Of a stretch of DNA of 64,000 nucleotides, positions 11,198-20,034 are shown in pieces. The translations under genes and the position numbers were made by a program. The notes under the pieces were generated by a model. The model saw only the letters and a list, made by a program, of their open reading frames with translations. It did no database searches and had not been told where the DNA came from. Origin of the DNA: JAOUEA01 sp963790335 (GTDB lineage Bacteria; Actinomycetota; UBA4738; HRBIN12); NCBI GenBank assembly GCA_963790335.1, contig CAWBOB010000002.1, forward strand, positions 124,001-188,000. Reading direction: 5' to 3'. Positions within the stretch are counted from its first letter, which is position 1. Each line of letters begins with the position of its first letter.

Positions 11198-12139
11198 TTA
11201 CCGTGCGGTGAAGCGGTCGAGGGTTCCCATCGCACGGAACCCGGCGACCGAGCTCGTGGACGTGTCGACGCGATAGCTGCCGCTTCCGCTGCCCTCGTGG
11301 TTGTAGGAGACGCCGACGAGGTTCGGCCATGCCGCGACCGTGGACGCCGCATCGGCGAACCACTGCGCCTTCTGACCCGGTGCTCCCTCGACGCACCCGT
11401 GCTCGATCACGTACATGGGCTTGCTCAGGGCGACCGACCGCTCGTACGCGGGGCGGAAGATGTCGGAGAACGAACGCCACCGACCGCCGGAGTTCCGGTT
11501 GTATCCGTCGACACCGAGCACGTCGAAACGTGGCGGGAGCCAGGAGCCCTCGCCCCCGTTCAACCCCTTGAAGGTCGAGGCCATCAGGCATGCCACGTGG
11601 CGAACCCGCGTCGCCCCTTCCTGGTCGAACAGCTCGTAGACGCGGTCGTACGCCCGGCGCCAGTCCTCGGGGGTGCCCAGGGTCTGGTCGTTCTCGGGCT
11701 CGTGATGGAAACAGAAGTAGACGTCACGGTCGAGCGCGGCAACCGCGGCGGCTTCCGACCTGATGCGGTCGTCGTGATGTCCGGCGGCGATCGCAGACCA
11801 TCGCACGTTGACGGTGCTGCTGTGCGACTGCCACGTCAGGATCGGCGTGTGGCCGGTCGAGACGATCCATCGGGAGTACCGGTTCACCAGCGATACCGGC
11901 CACCCCATGCGGTTGTGCACGGTCGTGAATCGACGCCCGACCGCTCCCTCGAGGTACTGCACGAGCTGTTCCCGGCTCGTGCCCCCGTATGCCTGGGCGC
12001 AGATGCCGAACCCCGCAGGCACCGGTGCGGCGGAGGCTCGCGCGCCGACGAGCTGACCGACCTGGGCCAAGGCCCCGGGTGCGAGCGTCGTCCCCGCCGC
12101 CGCCAGTGCCGCACGTCGCAAGAACTCCCTGCGTTCCAT
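11198..12139 (-). CDS. TAT-exported glycoside hydrolase-like protein (GH26-like TIM barrel)
   Basis: 313 aa. The N-terminus MERREFLRRAALAAAG is a twin-arginine signal with a following Ala-rich segment and likely cleavage near ARASAAP, so it is predicted secreted by the Tat route. The mature part carries VYFCFHHEPEND (candidate acid/base Glu), DVLGVDGYNRN and MYVIEHGCVEG (candidate nucleophile Glu), the layout of beta-mannanase-like GH26 barrels. The substrate is not deducible. ATG 12139 has a GGAGGGGG ribosome site. It stands alone, divergent from the first phosphofructokinase gene. It is intact. Confidence 0.72.
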   Translation of the reverse strand: MERREFLRRAALAAAGTTLAPGALAQVGQLVGARASAAPVPAGFGICAQAYGGTSREQLVQYLEGAVGRRFTTVHNRMGWPVSLVNRYSRWIVSTGHTPILTWQSHSSTVNVRWSAIAAGHHDDRIRSEAAAVAALDRDVYFCFHHEPENDQTLGTPEDWRRAYDRVYELFDQEGATRVRHVACLMASTFKGLNGGEGSWLPPRFDVLGVDGYNRNSGGRWRSFSDIFRPAYERSVALSKPMYVIEHGCVEGAPGQKAQWFADAASTVAAWPNLVGVSYNHEGSGSGSYRVDTSTSSVAGFRAMGTLDRFTAR

Positions 12140-12319
12140 GTGGAACCCCCTCCGAGCTTGCCGGGCCGCCTCGTATCCCCCGGATAGGGGTGTGCTTCGG
12201 CATCGCGGGGGGTGAAACTTGAGACCTTCCTGGCCCGAACGGGCTAGTCACCACGTGCGCTGGCCGGTCCACGATGGCCCGGTCCGGAGGTCTCGCGTCG
12301 GTGATGAAGTCTTGCGTCG

Positions 12320-12325
12320 TAGGCT
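12320..12325 (+). promoter_or_regulatory. leaderless -10 box of first pfk gene
   Basis: TAGGCT ends 7 bases before GTG 12333, with no ribosome site between them. The 193-base gap from 12140 holds this box and the divergent upstream region of the glycoside hydrolase. Confidence 0.6.
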
Positions 12326-12332
12326 GTCGCCC

Positions 12333-13355
12333 GTGCGGATCGGACTCCTCACCGGCGGCGGGGACTGCCCCGGCCTGAACGCCGCGATCCGGGCGATCGT
12401 GCGACACGCCCACGACGAGATCGGGGCCACCGTCCTCGGGTTCCGAGACGGGTGGCGCGGTGTGATGGAAGGTGTCGCCGACGAGCTCACGCGCGATGAC
12501 GTGCGGGGCATCCTTCCCAGGGGTGGAACGATCCTCGGCACGTCGGGCGTGCAGCCCTTCCGCACGCCCGACGGCATCGACCGGGTGCGCGACACGATCG
12601 AGGTGCATCAGCTCGACGGGTTCATCGCGATCGGGGGAGAGGGCACCATGAGCGCCTGCGCGGCCATGCCCGACGTGCCGGTCATCGGCGTGCCGAAGAC
12701 GATCGACAACGACATCGGAGGGACCGATCACAGCATCGGCTTCCAGACCGCCGTGCAGATCGCGACCGAGCTGATCGACCGGCTCTACAGCACGGCCGAG
12801 AGCCACCAACGGGTGATGGTGTGCGAGGTCATGGGGCGCAGCGCCGGATGGATCGGCCTGGAAGCCGGGATCGCCGGGGCCGCCGACGTGATCCTGTTGC
12901 CGGAGCACCCGTTCGACATCGAGCTGGTGGCGCGCCGCGTGAAGCAACGGATGTTCGAGGAGCGCCGGTTCTCGATCGTGGTGGTCTCGGAGGGTGCTTC
13001 ACCGCTTCCCGGCACGATGGAGGTTCCCGACTACCCGCTCGACCCCAACGGATGGCCGAGGTTGGGCGGCATCGGAGGTCTCGTGGCTCGGCAGCTCGGC
13101 GAGCGCATCGGGGTCGAGTCACGGATCACCGTGCTCGGTCACGTGCAGCGGGGCGGTTCGCCCAACGCCTACGACCGCGTCCTGGCGTCCAGGCTGGGGG
13201 TGGCTGCCGTCGACCATGCCCGTGACGACGGGTGGGGGACGATGGTGGGCATGATCGGGCGAGCGGTGGTGCGGACGCCGATCGCCGAGGCAGCCGCTTC
13301 GCCGCGGGTGGTGCCGGACGAGCTTCGGCGCCTGCCCGAGGTGCTCTGCGACTGA
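12333..13355 (+). CDS. pfkA: 6-phosphofructokinase, probable ATP type
   Basis: Phosphorylates fructose 6-phosphate in glycolysis. 340 aa. N-terminal RIGLLTGGGDCPGLNAAIR binds the phosphate donor. IGGEGTMSA near residue 105 has Gly where ATP-dependent enzymes do, and VPKTIDNDIGGTDHSIGF holds the catalytic Asp and the fructose 6-phosphate region. MGRSAGWI and GHVQRGGSP complete the site. GTG 12333 is chosen over further upstream codons because the conserved fold starts there and a TAGGCT box precedes it. A second, different phosphofructokinase follows immediately, so this pair may supply ATP- and PPi-dependent activities. Donor specificity is inferred from one motif. Confidence 0.88.
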   Translation: MRIGLLTGGGDCPGLNAAIRAIVRHAHDEIGATVLGFRDGWRGVMEGVADELTRDDVRGILPRGGTILGTSGVQPFRTPDGIDRVRDTIEVHQLDGFIAIGGEGTMSACAAMPDVPVIGVPKTIDNDIGGTDHSIGFQTAVQIATELIDRLYSTAESHQRVMVCEVMGRSAGWIGLEAGIAGAADVILLPEHPFDIELVARRVKQRMFEERRFSIVVVSEGASPLPGTMEVPDYPLDPNGWPRLGGIGGLVARQLGERIGVESRITVLGHVQRGGSPNAYDRVLASRLGVAAVDHARDDGWGTMVGMIGRAVVRTPIAEAAASPRVVPDELRRLPEVLCD

Positions 13356-13389
13356 CCGTGAACGTCCCACGGGCGGCCCGGGGCTCCCG

Positions 13390-13395
13390 TAGGCT
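13390..13395 (+). promoter_or_regulatory. leaderless -10 box of second pfk gene
   Basis: TAGGCT ends 8 bases before ATG 13404. A separate promoter for the second phosphofructokinase suggests the two can be regulated independently. Confidence 0.6.
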
Positions 13396-13403
13396 TCCGC
13401 ATC

Positions 13404-14552
13404 ATGCGACTCGGCATCCTCACCGGCGGCGGCGACGTACCGGGCCTCAATGCCGCGATCAAGGCGGTCGTGAATCGCGCGGCGTCCGAGGGCCACGAGG
13501 TGACCGGCATCCGACGCGGCTGGGGCGGGTTGCTCGGCACCGACCCCGACGACCCCGAGAGCGTGACGGCGAACTCGCTCGCGCTCGACCCCGGCGTGGT
13601 CCGCACGATCGACCGCACCGGCGGCACGTTCCTGCACACGTCGCGCGCGAACCCCGCCAAGGTGAAGGACGCCGACGAGCCGGCGTTCCTCGCGACGGGC
13701 CGCACCGACGACACGCCGCGCGATCACACCGCCCACACGCTGCGGGTGATCGAACATCTCGGCCTCGACGCCCTGGTGCCCATCGGGGGCGACGACACGC
13801 TCTCGTTCGCGCTCAGGCTGCACCAGGAGGGCGTGCCGATCGTCGCGATCCCGAAGACGATGGACAACGACGTGCACGGCACCGACTACTGCATCGGGTT
13901 CTCGACGGCGGTGACGCGCACGGTGATCTTCGTGCACCAGCTGCGCACGAGCGCGGGTTCACACGAGCGGTTGGCGGTGGTCGAGGTGTTCGGGCGTTAC
14001 AGCGGCGAGACGTCGCTCGTGTCCGCGTACCTGTCGGGGGTCGAGCGGGCGATCATCTCCGAGGTGCCCTTCGACATCGACCGGCTGGCCGAGCTGCTGA
14101 TGCGCGACAAGGCCTCGAACCCCAGCAACTACGCGATGATGACGATCAGCGAGGGCGCGACCCTCGCAGGCGGCGAGATGGTGCAGGACGGGCCGGAGGA
14201 CGCGTACGGTCACCGCAAGCTCGGCGGCATCGGGCAGCGCACCAGCGAGCTGCTCAAGGAGCGCACCGGCTCCGACATGATCCATCAGCAGGTCGGATAC
14301 CTGATGCGATCGGGCTCGCCCGATTCGCTCGACCTCATGGTCGCGATCAACTACGCCGTCATGGCCGCCGACCTCGCGATCGAGGGCGTGTACGGCCGGC
14401 TCGTGGCGATGCGCAACGGCAACTACGTGAACGTGCCGCTCACCGTGCTGGGTCAGGGCGTGAAGCGGGTCGATGTCGACGCCCTCTACGACGACGAGAC
14501 CTACCGGCCGAAGATCCGCCACGTCGACGGCAAGCCGATGTTCCTGTACTGA
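13404..14552 (+). CDS. phosphofructokinase, probable diphosphate-dependent type
   Basis: 382 aa. Starts MRLGILTGGGDVPGLNAAIK. The donor-site motif is PIGGDDTLSFA: Asp replaces the Gly of ATP enzymes (the position-104 G to D change), which is the classic mark of PPi-dependent phosphofructokinases. It is followed by IPKTMDNDVHGTDYCIGF with the conserved Lys. RYSGETSLVSAYLS and LMRSGSPDS complete the sugar site. A PPi enzyme works reversibly in glycolysis and gluconeogenesis. It lies 48 bases after the first pfk with its own -10 box. It is intact, and donor type is inferred from sequence only. Confidence 0.86.
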   Translation: MRLGILTGGGDVPGLNAAIKAVVNRAASEGHEVTGIRRGWGGLLGTDPDDPESVTANSLALDPGVVRTIDRTGGTFLHTSRANPAKVKDADEPAFLATGRTDDTPRDHTAHTLRVIEHLGLDALVPIGGDDTLSFALRLHQEGVPIVAIPKTMDNDVHGTDYCIGFSTAVTRTVIFVHQLRTSAGSHERLAVVEVFGRYSGETSLVSAYLSGVERAIISEVPFDIDRLAELLMRDKASNPSNYAMMTISEGATLAGGEMVQDGPEDAYGHRKLGGIGQRTSELLKERTGSDMIHQQVGYLMRSGSPDSLDLMVAINYAVMAADLAIEGVYGRLVAMRNGNYVNVPLTVLGQGVKRVDVDALYDDETYRPKIRHVDGKPMFLY

Positions 14553-14606
14553 ACCGCCGTGGTCGCCGGTGCATGACGTGGCCGCCGGGTCCGGCGAGGG
14601 CCCGGC

Positions 14607-14612
14607 TACACT
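14607..14612 (+). promoter_or_regulatory. leaderless -10 box of ltaE
   Basis: TACACT ends 7 bases before GTG 14620, with no Shine-Dalgarno sequence in between. Confidence 0.55.
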
Positions 14613-14619
14613 TCCCGGC

Positions 14620-15678
14620 GTGAGCCGGTTCCGCGTCGATCTGCGTTCGGACACGGTCAGCACGCCGTCGGCCGAGATGCGCGCGGCGATGGCCGCGGCC
14701 GAGGTCGGAGACGCCTGGTACGGCGACGACCCGACCGTGAACCGCCTCCAGGAGCTCGCTGCCGAACGGCTCGGCATGCAGGCGGCCCTCTACGTGCCGA
14801 CCGGCACCATGGCGAACCAGATCGCGCTGGCGCTGCACGTTCGCACCCGCGGCCATCTCGTCGCGTGTTCTGCGCACTCGCACGTGGCCACGACCGAGGT
14901 GATGACCGCCGCCGCGGTGTCGGGCGTCGCCTACCGCACGATGGATCCGGGACCGCGCGGGTGGATCGACGCCGACCAGACCCGCGCGTTGCTCGAGCCC
15001 GACGCCTACTACGACGTGGAGGTCGTCGATCTGCTCTCGGTGGAGAACACCCTCGGCGGGAGCGGAGGGCGCGTGATGCCGATCGAGGAGCTGCGGGCCG
15101 TGCGCAAGGTCGCCGACGAGGCCGCCGTGCCGGTGCATCTCGACGGCGCGCGCCTGTTCAACGCCGCTGCGGCCTCGGGTGTCGACGCTGCGGAGTTCGC
15201 CCACGAGGCCGGCACGGTCATGTTCTGCGTTTCGAAGGGGCTGGGCGCACCGATCGGCTCCGTGCTGTGCGGCCCGGCCGACCTCATGCCCGAGGCGAGG
15301 CGGTTGCAGATCCTGTTCGGTGGGGCGTGGCGCCAGGCGGGCATCATGGCGGCCGCCGGCATCGTCGCCCTGCAGCGGGGCCCGGAGCGTGTGCACGAGG
15401 ACCACGATCGCGCCCGGCGGCTCGCCGAGGGTGTGGCCGAGCGACTTCCCGGATCGGTCGATCTCACGCAGGTCGAAACGAACATGGTCTTCGTCGACAC
15501 CGACGCGGTGAGCCTCGATCTGCTCGACACCGTGGCGCGGCTCGAGGCCCTGGGCGTGGGCGTGACCCACGGGGCGGGCAAGGTGCGCATGGTCACCCAT
15601 GGCGACGTCGACGACGACGGCGTCGCGCTCGCCCTCGAGGCCTGGGCACGGTTGGTCTCGGACATCGATCCGGGCTGA
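14620..15678 (+). CDS. ltaE: low-specificity L-threonine aldolase
   Basis: PLP enzyme that splits L-threonine or allo-threonine to glycine and acetaldehyde. 352 aa. The start VSRFRVDLRSDTVSTPS is typical of the family. YGDDPTVNRLQELAAE, LYVPTGTMANQIAL and HLDGARLFNAA are conserved blocks, and the PLP Lys is Lys206 in FCVSKGLGAPIGSVL. Upstream frame extension to about 14473 only overlaps pfk and is not used. The molybdoenzyme gene follows after 22 bases and may be co-transcribed. Confidence 0.92.
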   Translation: MSRFRVDLRSDTVSTPSAEMRAAMAAAEVGDAWYGDDPTVNRLQELAAERLGMQAALYVPTGTMANQIALALHVRTRGHLVACSAHSHVATTEVMTAAAVSGVAYRTMDPGPRGWIDADQTRALLEPDAYYDVEVVDLLSVENTLGGSGGRVMPIEELRAVRKVADEAAVPVHLDGARLFNAAAASGVDAAEFAHEAGTVMFCVSKGLGAPIGSVLCGPADLMPEARRLQILFGGAWRQAGIMAAAGIVALQRGPERVHEDHDRARRLAEGVAERLPGSVDLTQVETNMVFVDTDAVSLDLLDTVARLEALGVGVTHGAGKVRMVTHGDVDDDGVALALEAWARLVSDIDPG

Positions 15679-15700
15679 GCGCCGCCACGAAGGAGGTTCG

Positions 15701-16324
15701 ATGGGCCTGTTCACCTCACGCTATCCACCAGAGATCGCCCCCCGCATCCCGCCCGGCCAGCGGCTCGTGAAGACCTGGCCGGTGCTGCACTTCGGATCGA
15801 TCCCGAGGTTCGACGGCACGCACTGGGATCTCGAGGTCTCGGGCCTCGTCGAGCACCCGTTCCGGCTGACCTACGAGGAGCTGCGGGCACTCCCGAGCGT
15901 GACGGTCGACGCCGACATGCACTGCGTCACCGGATGGACCACGCTCGACAACACCTGGCAGGGTGTGTCGTTCCGAACGATCGTCGAACGAGCGGGGCCG
16001 GCCCCCACGGCCGCGTGGGTGATCGCCGAGTGCAGCCACGGCTACACCTCTGACCTCTCGCTCGAGGCGATGAGCGATGACGACGTGCTGCTCGCCTGGC
16101 GCAACCACGGTGAGGACCTCACGCCCGAGCACGGCTGGCCGCTGCGGCTGGTCGTGCCGAAACGCTACGCCTGGAAGAGCGCCAAGTGGCTCACGGGCCT
16201 GCGATTCAGCGACAGGAACGAGCGAGGGTTCTGGGAGCAGCGCGGCTACCACGTGCACGGCGAGCCGTTCGCGGAGGAGCGCTACAGCTACCAGGAGGGC
16301 CCGAGGGCCGAGTTCCAGCCCTGA
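15701..16324 (+). CDS. sulfite-oxidase-fold molybdopterin oxidoreductase
   Basis: 207 aa, a single oxidoreductase molybdopterin-binding domain. It has the Mo-ligand Cys in DADMHCVTGWTT and the fold-typical blocks WDLEVSGLVEHPFRLTYEEL, LAWRNHGEDLTPEHGWPLR, PKRYAWKSAKWL and FWEQRGYHVHGE. There is no signal peptide and no dimerisation domain, so it is a cytoplasmic YuiH-like protein rather than periplasmic MsrP. The substrate is unknown. The cofactor is molybdopterin, not bis-MGD, so it shares only early cofactor steps with formate dehydrogenase. ATG 15701 has a perfect AGGAGG site. Confidence 0.85.
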   Translation: MGLFTSRYPPEIAPRIPPGQRLVKTWPVLHFGSIPRFDGTHWDLEVSGLVEHPFRLTYEELRALPSVTVDADMHCVTGWTTLDNTWQGVSFRTIVERAGPAPTAAWVIAECSHGYTSDLSLEAMSDDDVLLAWRNHGEDLTPEHGWPLRLVVPKRYAWKSAKWLTGLRFSDRNERGFWEQRGYHVHGEPFAEERYSYQEGPRAEFQP

Positions 16325-16334
16325 GCCAGGCGCG

Positions 16335-17172
16335 TCAACCGGCCGCCAGCCGGCGGAGCCGCTCGATCTGGGCAGCGTGCGACCGTGCATCGCCCGGCGT
16401 CTCGAGCACGAACGGCCACGCCGCCGCCTCCGGCCGCGCGAGGATCGCGCGCCAGCCTTCCTCGCCGATCAGCCCCTCGCCGATGGGCGCATGCCGGTCG
16501 CGACGATCGCCACGTGCGAACTCGGAGTCGTTGGCATGCACGAGCGCGACACGGTCGGTGAGGCCATGCTCCGCGAGCTCGGCGAACATCGCGTCGACCC
16601 CGGCCGGATCGTCGAGCGCGTACCCGGCCGCGAAGAGATGGCAGATGTCGAGGCAGATGCCCACGCCGGTATCACCGACCTGCTCGAGCAGATCGGCGGC
16701 GTCGGCGATCGTGGAGGCGACCGCCCCCTTCGTGCCGGCCATGAGCTCCACGAGCGGATGGACGTGCTCGGAGGCCGACGCCACCAGGCGCAGGCTGTCG
16801 GCGGCCTTGCGACGGGCCTCGGCCGGCTCGCCGCCTCCACCGGCGCCCGAGTGCAGCACGAACAGGTCGACGCCGAGGCGGTCGCACGCCCGGGCCGTCT
16901 CCAGGGCGAGCGACCGTGACCTCGCGAGGAACGCGGGGTTCGGCGACGCGACGTTCACGAGGTAAGGGGCGTGCGCGGCGAGGGGTGTGAGCCCGCTCTG
17001 CGACCACCCCTCACGGAACATCGACACGCCGCTCATCCGTGAACGACGGCGCGGCCCATGCCCGCGGGTTCGACAGGAAGATCTGCGCGCAGTCGGCACC
17101 ACGTTGCCGGCACTCCTCGACGAGGCCGCTCGTGACCTCGGACCCCCGGCGCACGTGTGCGCCGAACCTCAC
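16335..17172 (-). CDS. nfo: endonuclease IV / AP endonuclease, one frameshift
   Basis: Cuts DNA at abasic sites in base excision repair; Zn-dependent TIM barrel. From GTG 17172: VRFGAHVRRGSEVTSGLVEE, AQIFLSNPRAWAAPSFTDE, a frame change near 17020, then LAAHAPYLVNVASPNP, LFVLHSGAG, GICLDICHLFAAGY, VHANDS and IGEGLIGEEGW, with the family's His, Glu and Asp metal ligands. The GTG start overlaps the stop of the upstream kinase gene by four bases (GTGA), so translation is probably coupled to it. The Cys in CLDICH is usually Thr in the family. Confidence 0.8.
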
Positions 17173-19121
17173 GCGACGTACAGGGTGACGCCGTCACCGG
17201 CCGAGACGGTGGTGCCGGGAGGCGGGCTCTGGCTGATCACGAGCGAGCCGGTGGTGTTGGGAACGATGAAGAACGAGACCTCGAGCCCGTAGGATCGAGC
17301 CTTGGCCTCGGCGTCGGTCTTGGACATGCCGATGAAGCTCGGCAGCGGGAAGCGCTCCGGTCCTCGGGAGATGGTGAGGGTCACCTCCGACTCGTACGGC
17401 GCCTGCCGGCCGGCCTTCGGGCTCACACCGATCACCGATCCTCGGTCGATCGTGTTCGAGAACTCCTGCTCGATCGTGACCGAGAACCCGTCCGCTCGGA
17501 GGAGGTCGGCGGCTTCGCGTTCGCTCAACCCCGTCACCTTCGGGATCTCGACCGGCGCATGACCCTTGCTCACGATCAGCTCGACGGTGCTGTCTGCGGG
17601 AACCATGCCCGTTTGCACCTGGTCGATCACGCTTCCTTCGGGGATCGTGTCGTGGAACCGTCGCTTCGCGACCGCCGCCCCGAGCTCAACCCGGGCGAGC
17701 CGTTCGGTCGCGCGTTCGAGCGTGAGCCCGGCGACGTCGGGAGCCTCGACCGGTGGCGGGCCGAGCGAGGGCACGACGGTGACGGTCTCGCCCTGTTCGA
17801 GCGAGGTGCCCGGCTCGGGCTGCACACGGATCACTCGGCCTTCTGCGACCCGTTCGGAGCGCTGGCCCTCGCCGATCCGCACGGTGAACCCGGCCTCTGC
17901 GAGCCGATCGCGCGCCGCCTCGACGGTCAGGCCCGCGATGAGGGGAACGTCGGCACGGTGGGGCACCAGGTAGGTCCAGGCGCCCCATGCGCAGGCGGCC
18001 AGGGCGGCGACCACGGCCAGCACGCCCAGCCGTCGCCGCCACCGGCGGCCGGAGCCGCGCTCCACGCGCGAGATCGTGGCGGTCGTGGTGTCGATCTCGT
18101 GCCGCTCGGTCAGGTCGCCGAGCAGCACGACGCTGGTGGCGCCCGGCGTCGTCGCGTTGCGCGAGCGGCGGGGTGCCGACGAGCGATGCGAGCGACCGCG
18201 CGGCCGGCAGCGACGGCGTGAGGGCCTCGAGGTCTCGGCGCATCTCGAGCGCCGACTCCGGCCGCATCTCACGGTCGCGATCGGCCGCGCTCGCGACGAA
18301 GCCGTCGAGCTCGGGGGGATCGAGTTCACGGTGGCGCTCGGCATCGGCACCCGCCCCGATAGGTGCTTGTACGCGATCGCCATCGCGGTCTCGCCGGTGA
18401 ACGGCAGCGCGCCGGTCAGCAGCTCGTAGCTCACGATGCCCAAGGAGTAGAGGTCGCTGCGAGGGTCGGCCGGCTCCCCGCGGATCTGCTCGGGGGCGAG
18501 GTACTGCACCGTACCGGTCACGGTGCCGGCCTGGGTCTGGCGGCCTTCCGCGTAGGCGCGTGCGAGGCCGAAGTCGGCCACCTTCACGACGCCGTCGGCG
18601 GTCACCAAGATGTTCTCGGGCTTCACGTCGCGGTGCACGATGCCCTGCCGATGAGCGTGCTCGAGCGCCAGCAGCGTCTGACGGACGACCTCGGCGGCCA
18701 GCGCGGGCTCGAGCCGGCCCTCGTGGTTCAGCACGGCGCGCATGCTCTGGCCGCGCACGTGTTCCATCACCATGTAGTAGATGCCGTCGACCGAGCCCCA
18801 GTCGAACACGGCCACGATGTTGGCGTGCGACAGACCCGCGGCGGCTCGAGCCTCGGTGCGGAAGCGGTCGACGAACGCCTGGTCGCCGGCGAGCGACCGA
18901 TGCAGCACCTTGATGGCGACCTCGCGGGCCAGCACGGTGTCGCGAGCGCGGAAGACCTCGCCCATGCCGCCCGACGCGATGCGCTCCACGATGGCGTAGC
19001 GCCCGTCGAGGGTGACGAGCGCATGGCCCTCACGCGCGCTCGGGAGGGGCCGGCTGCGCGATACTCCTGGACGTGATGCCCTCCTGCAGTTCGGGGAAGC
19101 GCTCGCTCGCAGGAGCGCCAT
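17169..19121 (-). CDS. Ser/Thr protein kinase with four PASTA repeats (PknB-like), two compensating frameshifts
   Basis: Membrane kinase that senses peptidoglycan fragments and controls growth and division. The kinase domain has GRYAIVERIASGGMGEVFRA (ATP loop), EVAIKVLH (Lys), HRDVKPENIL (catalytic loop), VADFGLARA and the TGTVQYLAPEQ activation end. Two frame changes near 18350 and 18165 leave the juxtamembrane segment in another frame (MRPESALEMRRDLEAL). One membrane helix (RLGVLAVVAALAACAWG) precedes four PASTA repeats of about 65 residues, the last ending VTLYVA. The start is uncertain: ATG 19121 is in frame; ATG 19024 would fit if one base is missing. It lies away from the dcw cluster and is coupled to nfo. 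Confidence 0.85.
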   Translation of the reverse strand: MALLRASASPNCRRASRPGVSRSRPLPSAREGHALVTLDGRYAIVERIASGGMGEVFRARDTVLAREVAIKVLHRSLAGDQAFVDRFRTEARAAAGLSHANIVAVFDWGSVDGIYYMVMEHVRGQSMRAVLNHEGRLEPALAAEVVRQTLLALEHAHRQGIVHRDVKPENILVTADGVVKVADFGLARAYAEGRQTQAGTVTGTVQYLAPEQIRGEPADPRSDLYSLGIVSYELLTGALPFTGETAMAIAYKHLSGRVPMPSATVNSIPPSSTASSRARPIATVRCGRSRRSRCAETSRPSRRRCRPRGRSHRSSAPRRSRNATTPGATSVVLLGDLTERHEIDTTTATISRVERGSGRRWRRRLGVLAVVAALAACAWGAWTYLVPHRADVPLIAGLTVEAARDRLAEAGFTVRIGEGQRSERVAEGRVIRVQPEPGTSLEQGETVTVVPSLGPPPVEAPDVAGLTLERATERLARVELGAAVAKRRFHDTIPEGSVIDQVQTGMVPADSTVELIVSKGHAPVEIPKVTGLSEREAADLLRADGFSVTIEQEFSNTIDRGSVIGVSPKAGRQAPYESEVTLTISRGPERFPLPSFIGMSKTDAEAKARSYGLEVSFFIVPNTTGSLVISQSPPPGTTVSAGDGVTLYVA

Positions 19122-19198
19122 GTCACGGGCGTCCCCACGCCGATCATGGGCGCCGGGGCGTCCCGCGCGGAATCTTATAGCCGGAAAGGGGCTGCATC

Positions 19199-20034
19199 GT
19201 GGAGGTTCGGCCAACTGCATCGCCGAGGCATCGGGCCGAGATCGGGGCCGAGCTCGACCGCATCGAAGGCGCCGTCGGCCGGGGTGAGCGCGACCTCGCC
19301 GCGCTCGGCTTCTGGAGACTCGTGAAGCAGGTGAAACTCGATCGGGCACTGGTCGAGGCGCACGCCGATCAGATCGGCCGCATCGACGGGGCTGCGTTCC
19401 GTGCGGGCGTGAGCCTGCGGGCGCCCGTCTGGGTCGGCAACGGTGTCCTGATGCTCGGCACCGTGGTCGGCGCGGTCGCGGTGGGCGCCGCGTTCGTCTG
19501 GCAGACCCAGCTGTGGAAGGGTATCGCCCTCGTGGCTGCGGGGGCGATCTGGAGCGTCTCCGTGCACTCTCCCATGCACTGGCTCGTCGGCTACATCGTG
19601 GGCATCCGCTTCACCGACTACTTCCTGGGGGGACCCCCACCCCCGAGGCCCGGGCTGAAGTCCGACTACGGCACGTACCTGCGGGCCGACGCCGGATTCC
19701 CGGGCGTGGATGCATGCGTCGGGTGCGGTCGCGACCAAGCTCGCTCCGTTCGCCGCCCTCGGCTTCTGGCCTGCGTCGAACGCACCCTGGTGGTCGGCGG
19801 CGGCCCTCGTGGCGATCGGCCTCGTCCAGATCGTGACCGACATCGCGTTGAGCACCACGTCGAGCGACTGGAAGAAGTTCCTGCGGGAGAAGGCCATCGC
19901 CCGAGAGCGCCGCGCGGCGCTGACGCGCGCATCGAGCTCCGCCGAGCACGCGCGGGTCACGCGGCGGTTCGCAGCTGGCAGGCACGGCGCCGTCCGTGCC
20001 GGTGGAGCCTGCCGACGATGGGACGCACCGCTAG
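19199..20034 (+). CDS. membrane protein of unknown function, frameshifted
   Basis: Unknown. The soluble N-terminal part (EVRPTASPRHRAEIGAELDR) is followed by two helices around GVLMLGTVVGAVAVGAAFVW and KGIALVAAGAIWSVSV. The SPMHWLVGYIVGIRFTDYFL block recalls glycosyl-lipid biosynthesis membrane proteins but is not diagnostic. After a frame change near 19700 come two more helices (LAPFAALGFWPA, SAAALVAIGLVQIV) and a basic tail. A further shift near 19960 lets it end at TAG 20032-20034, directly before the next start. GTG 19199 has an AAAGGGG site. It diverges from the PASTA kinase. Confidence 0.55.
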
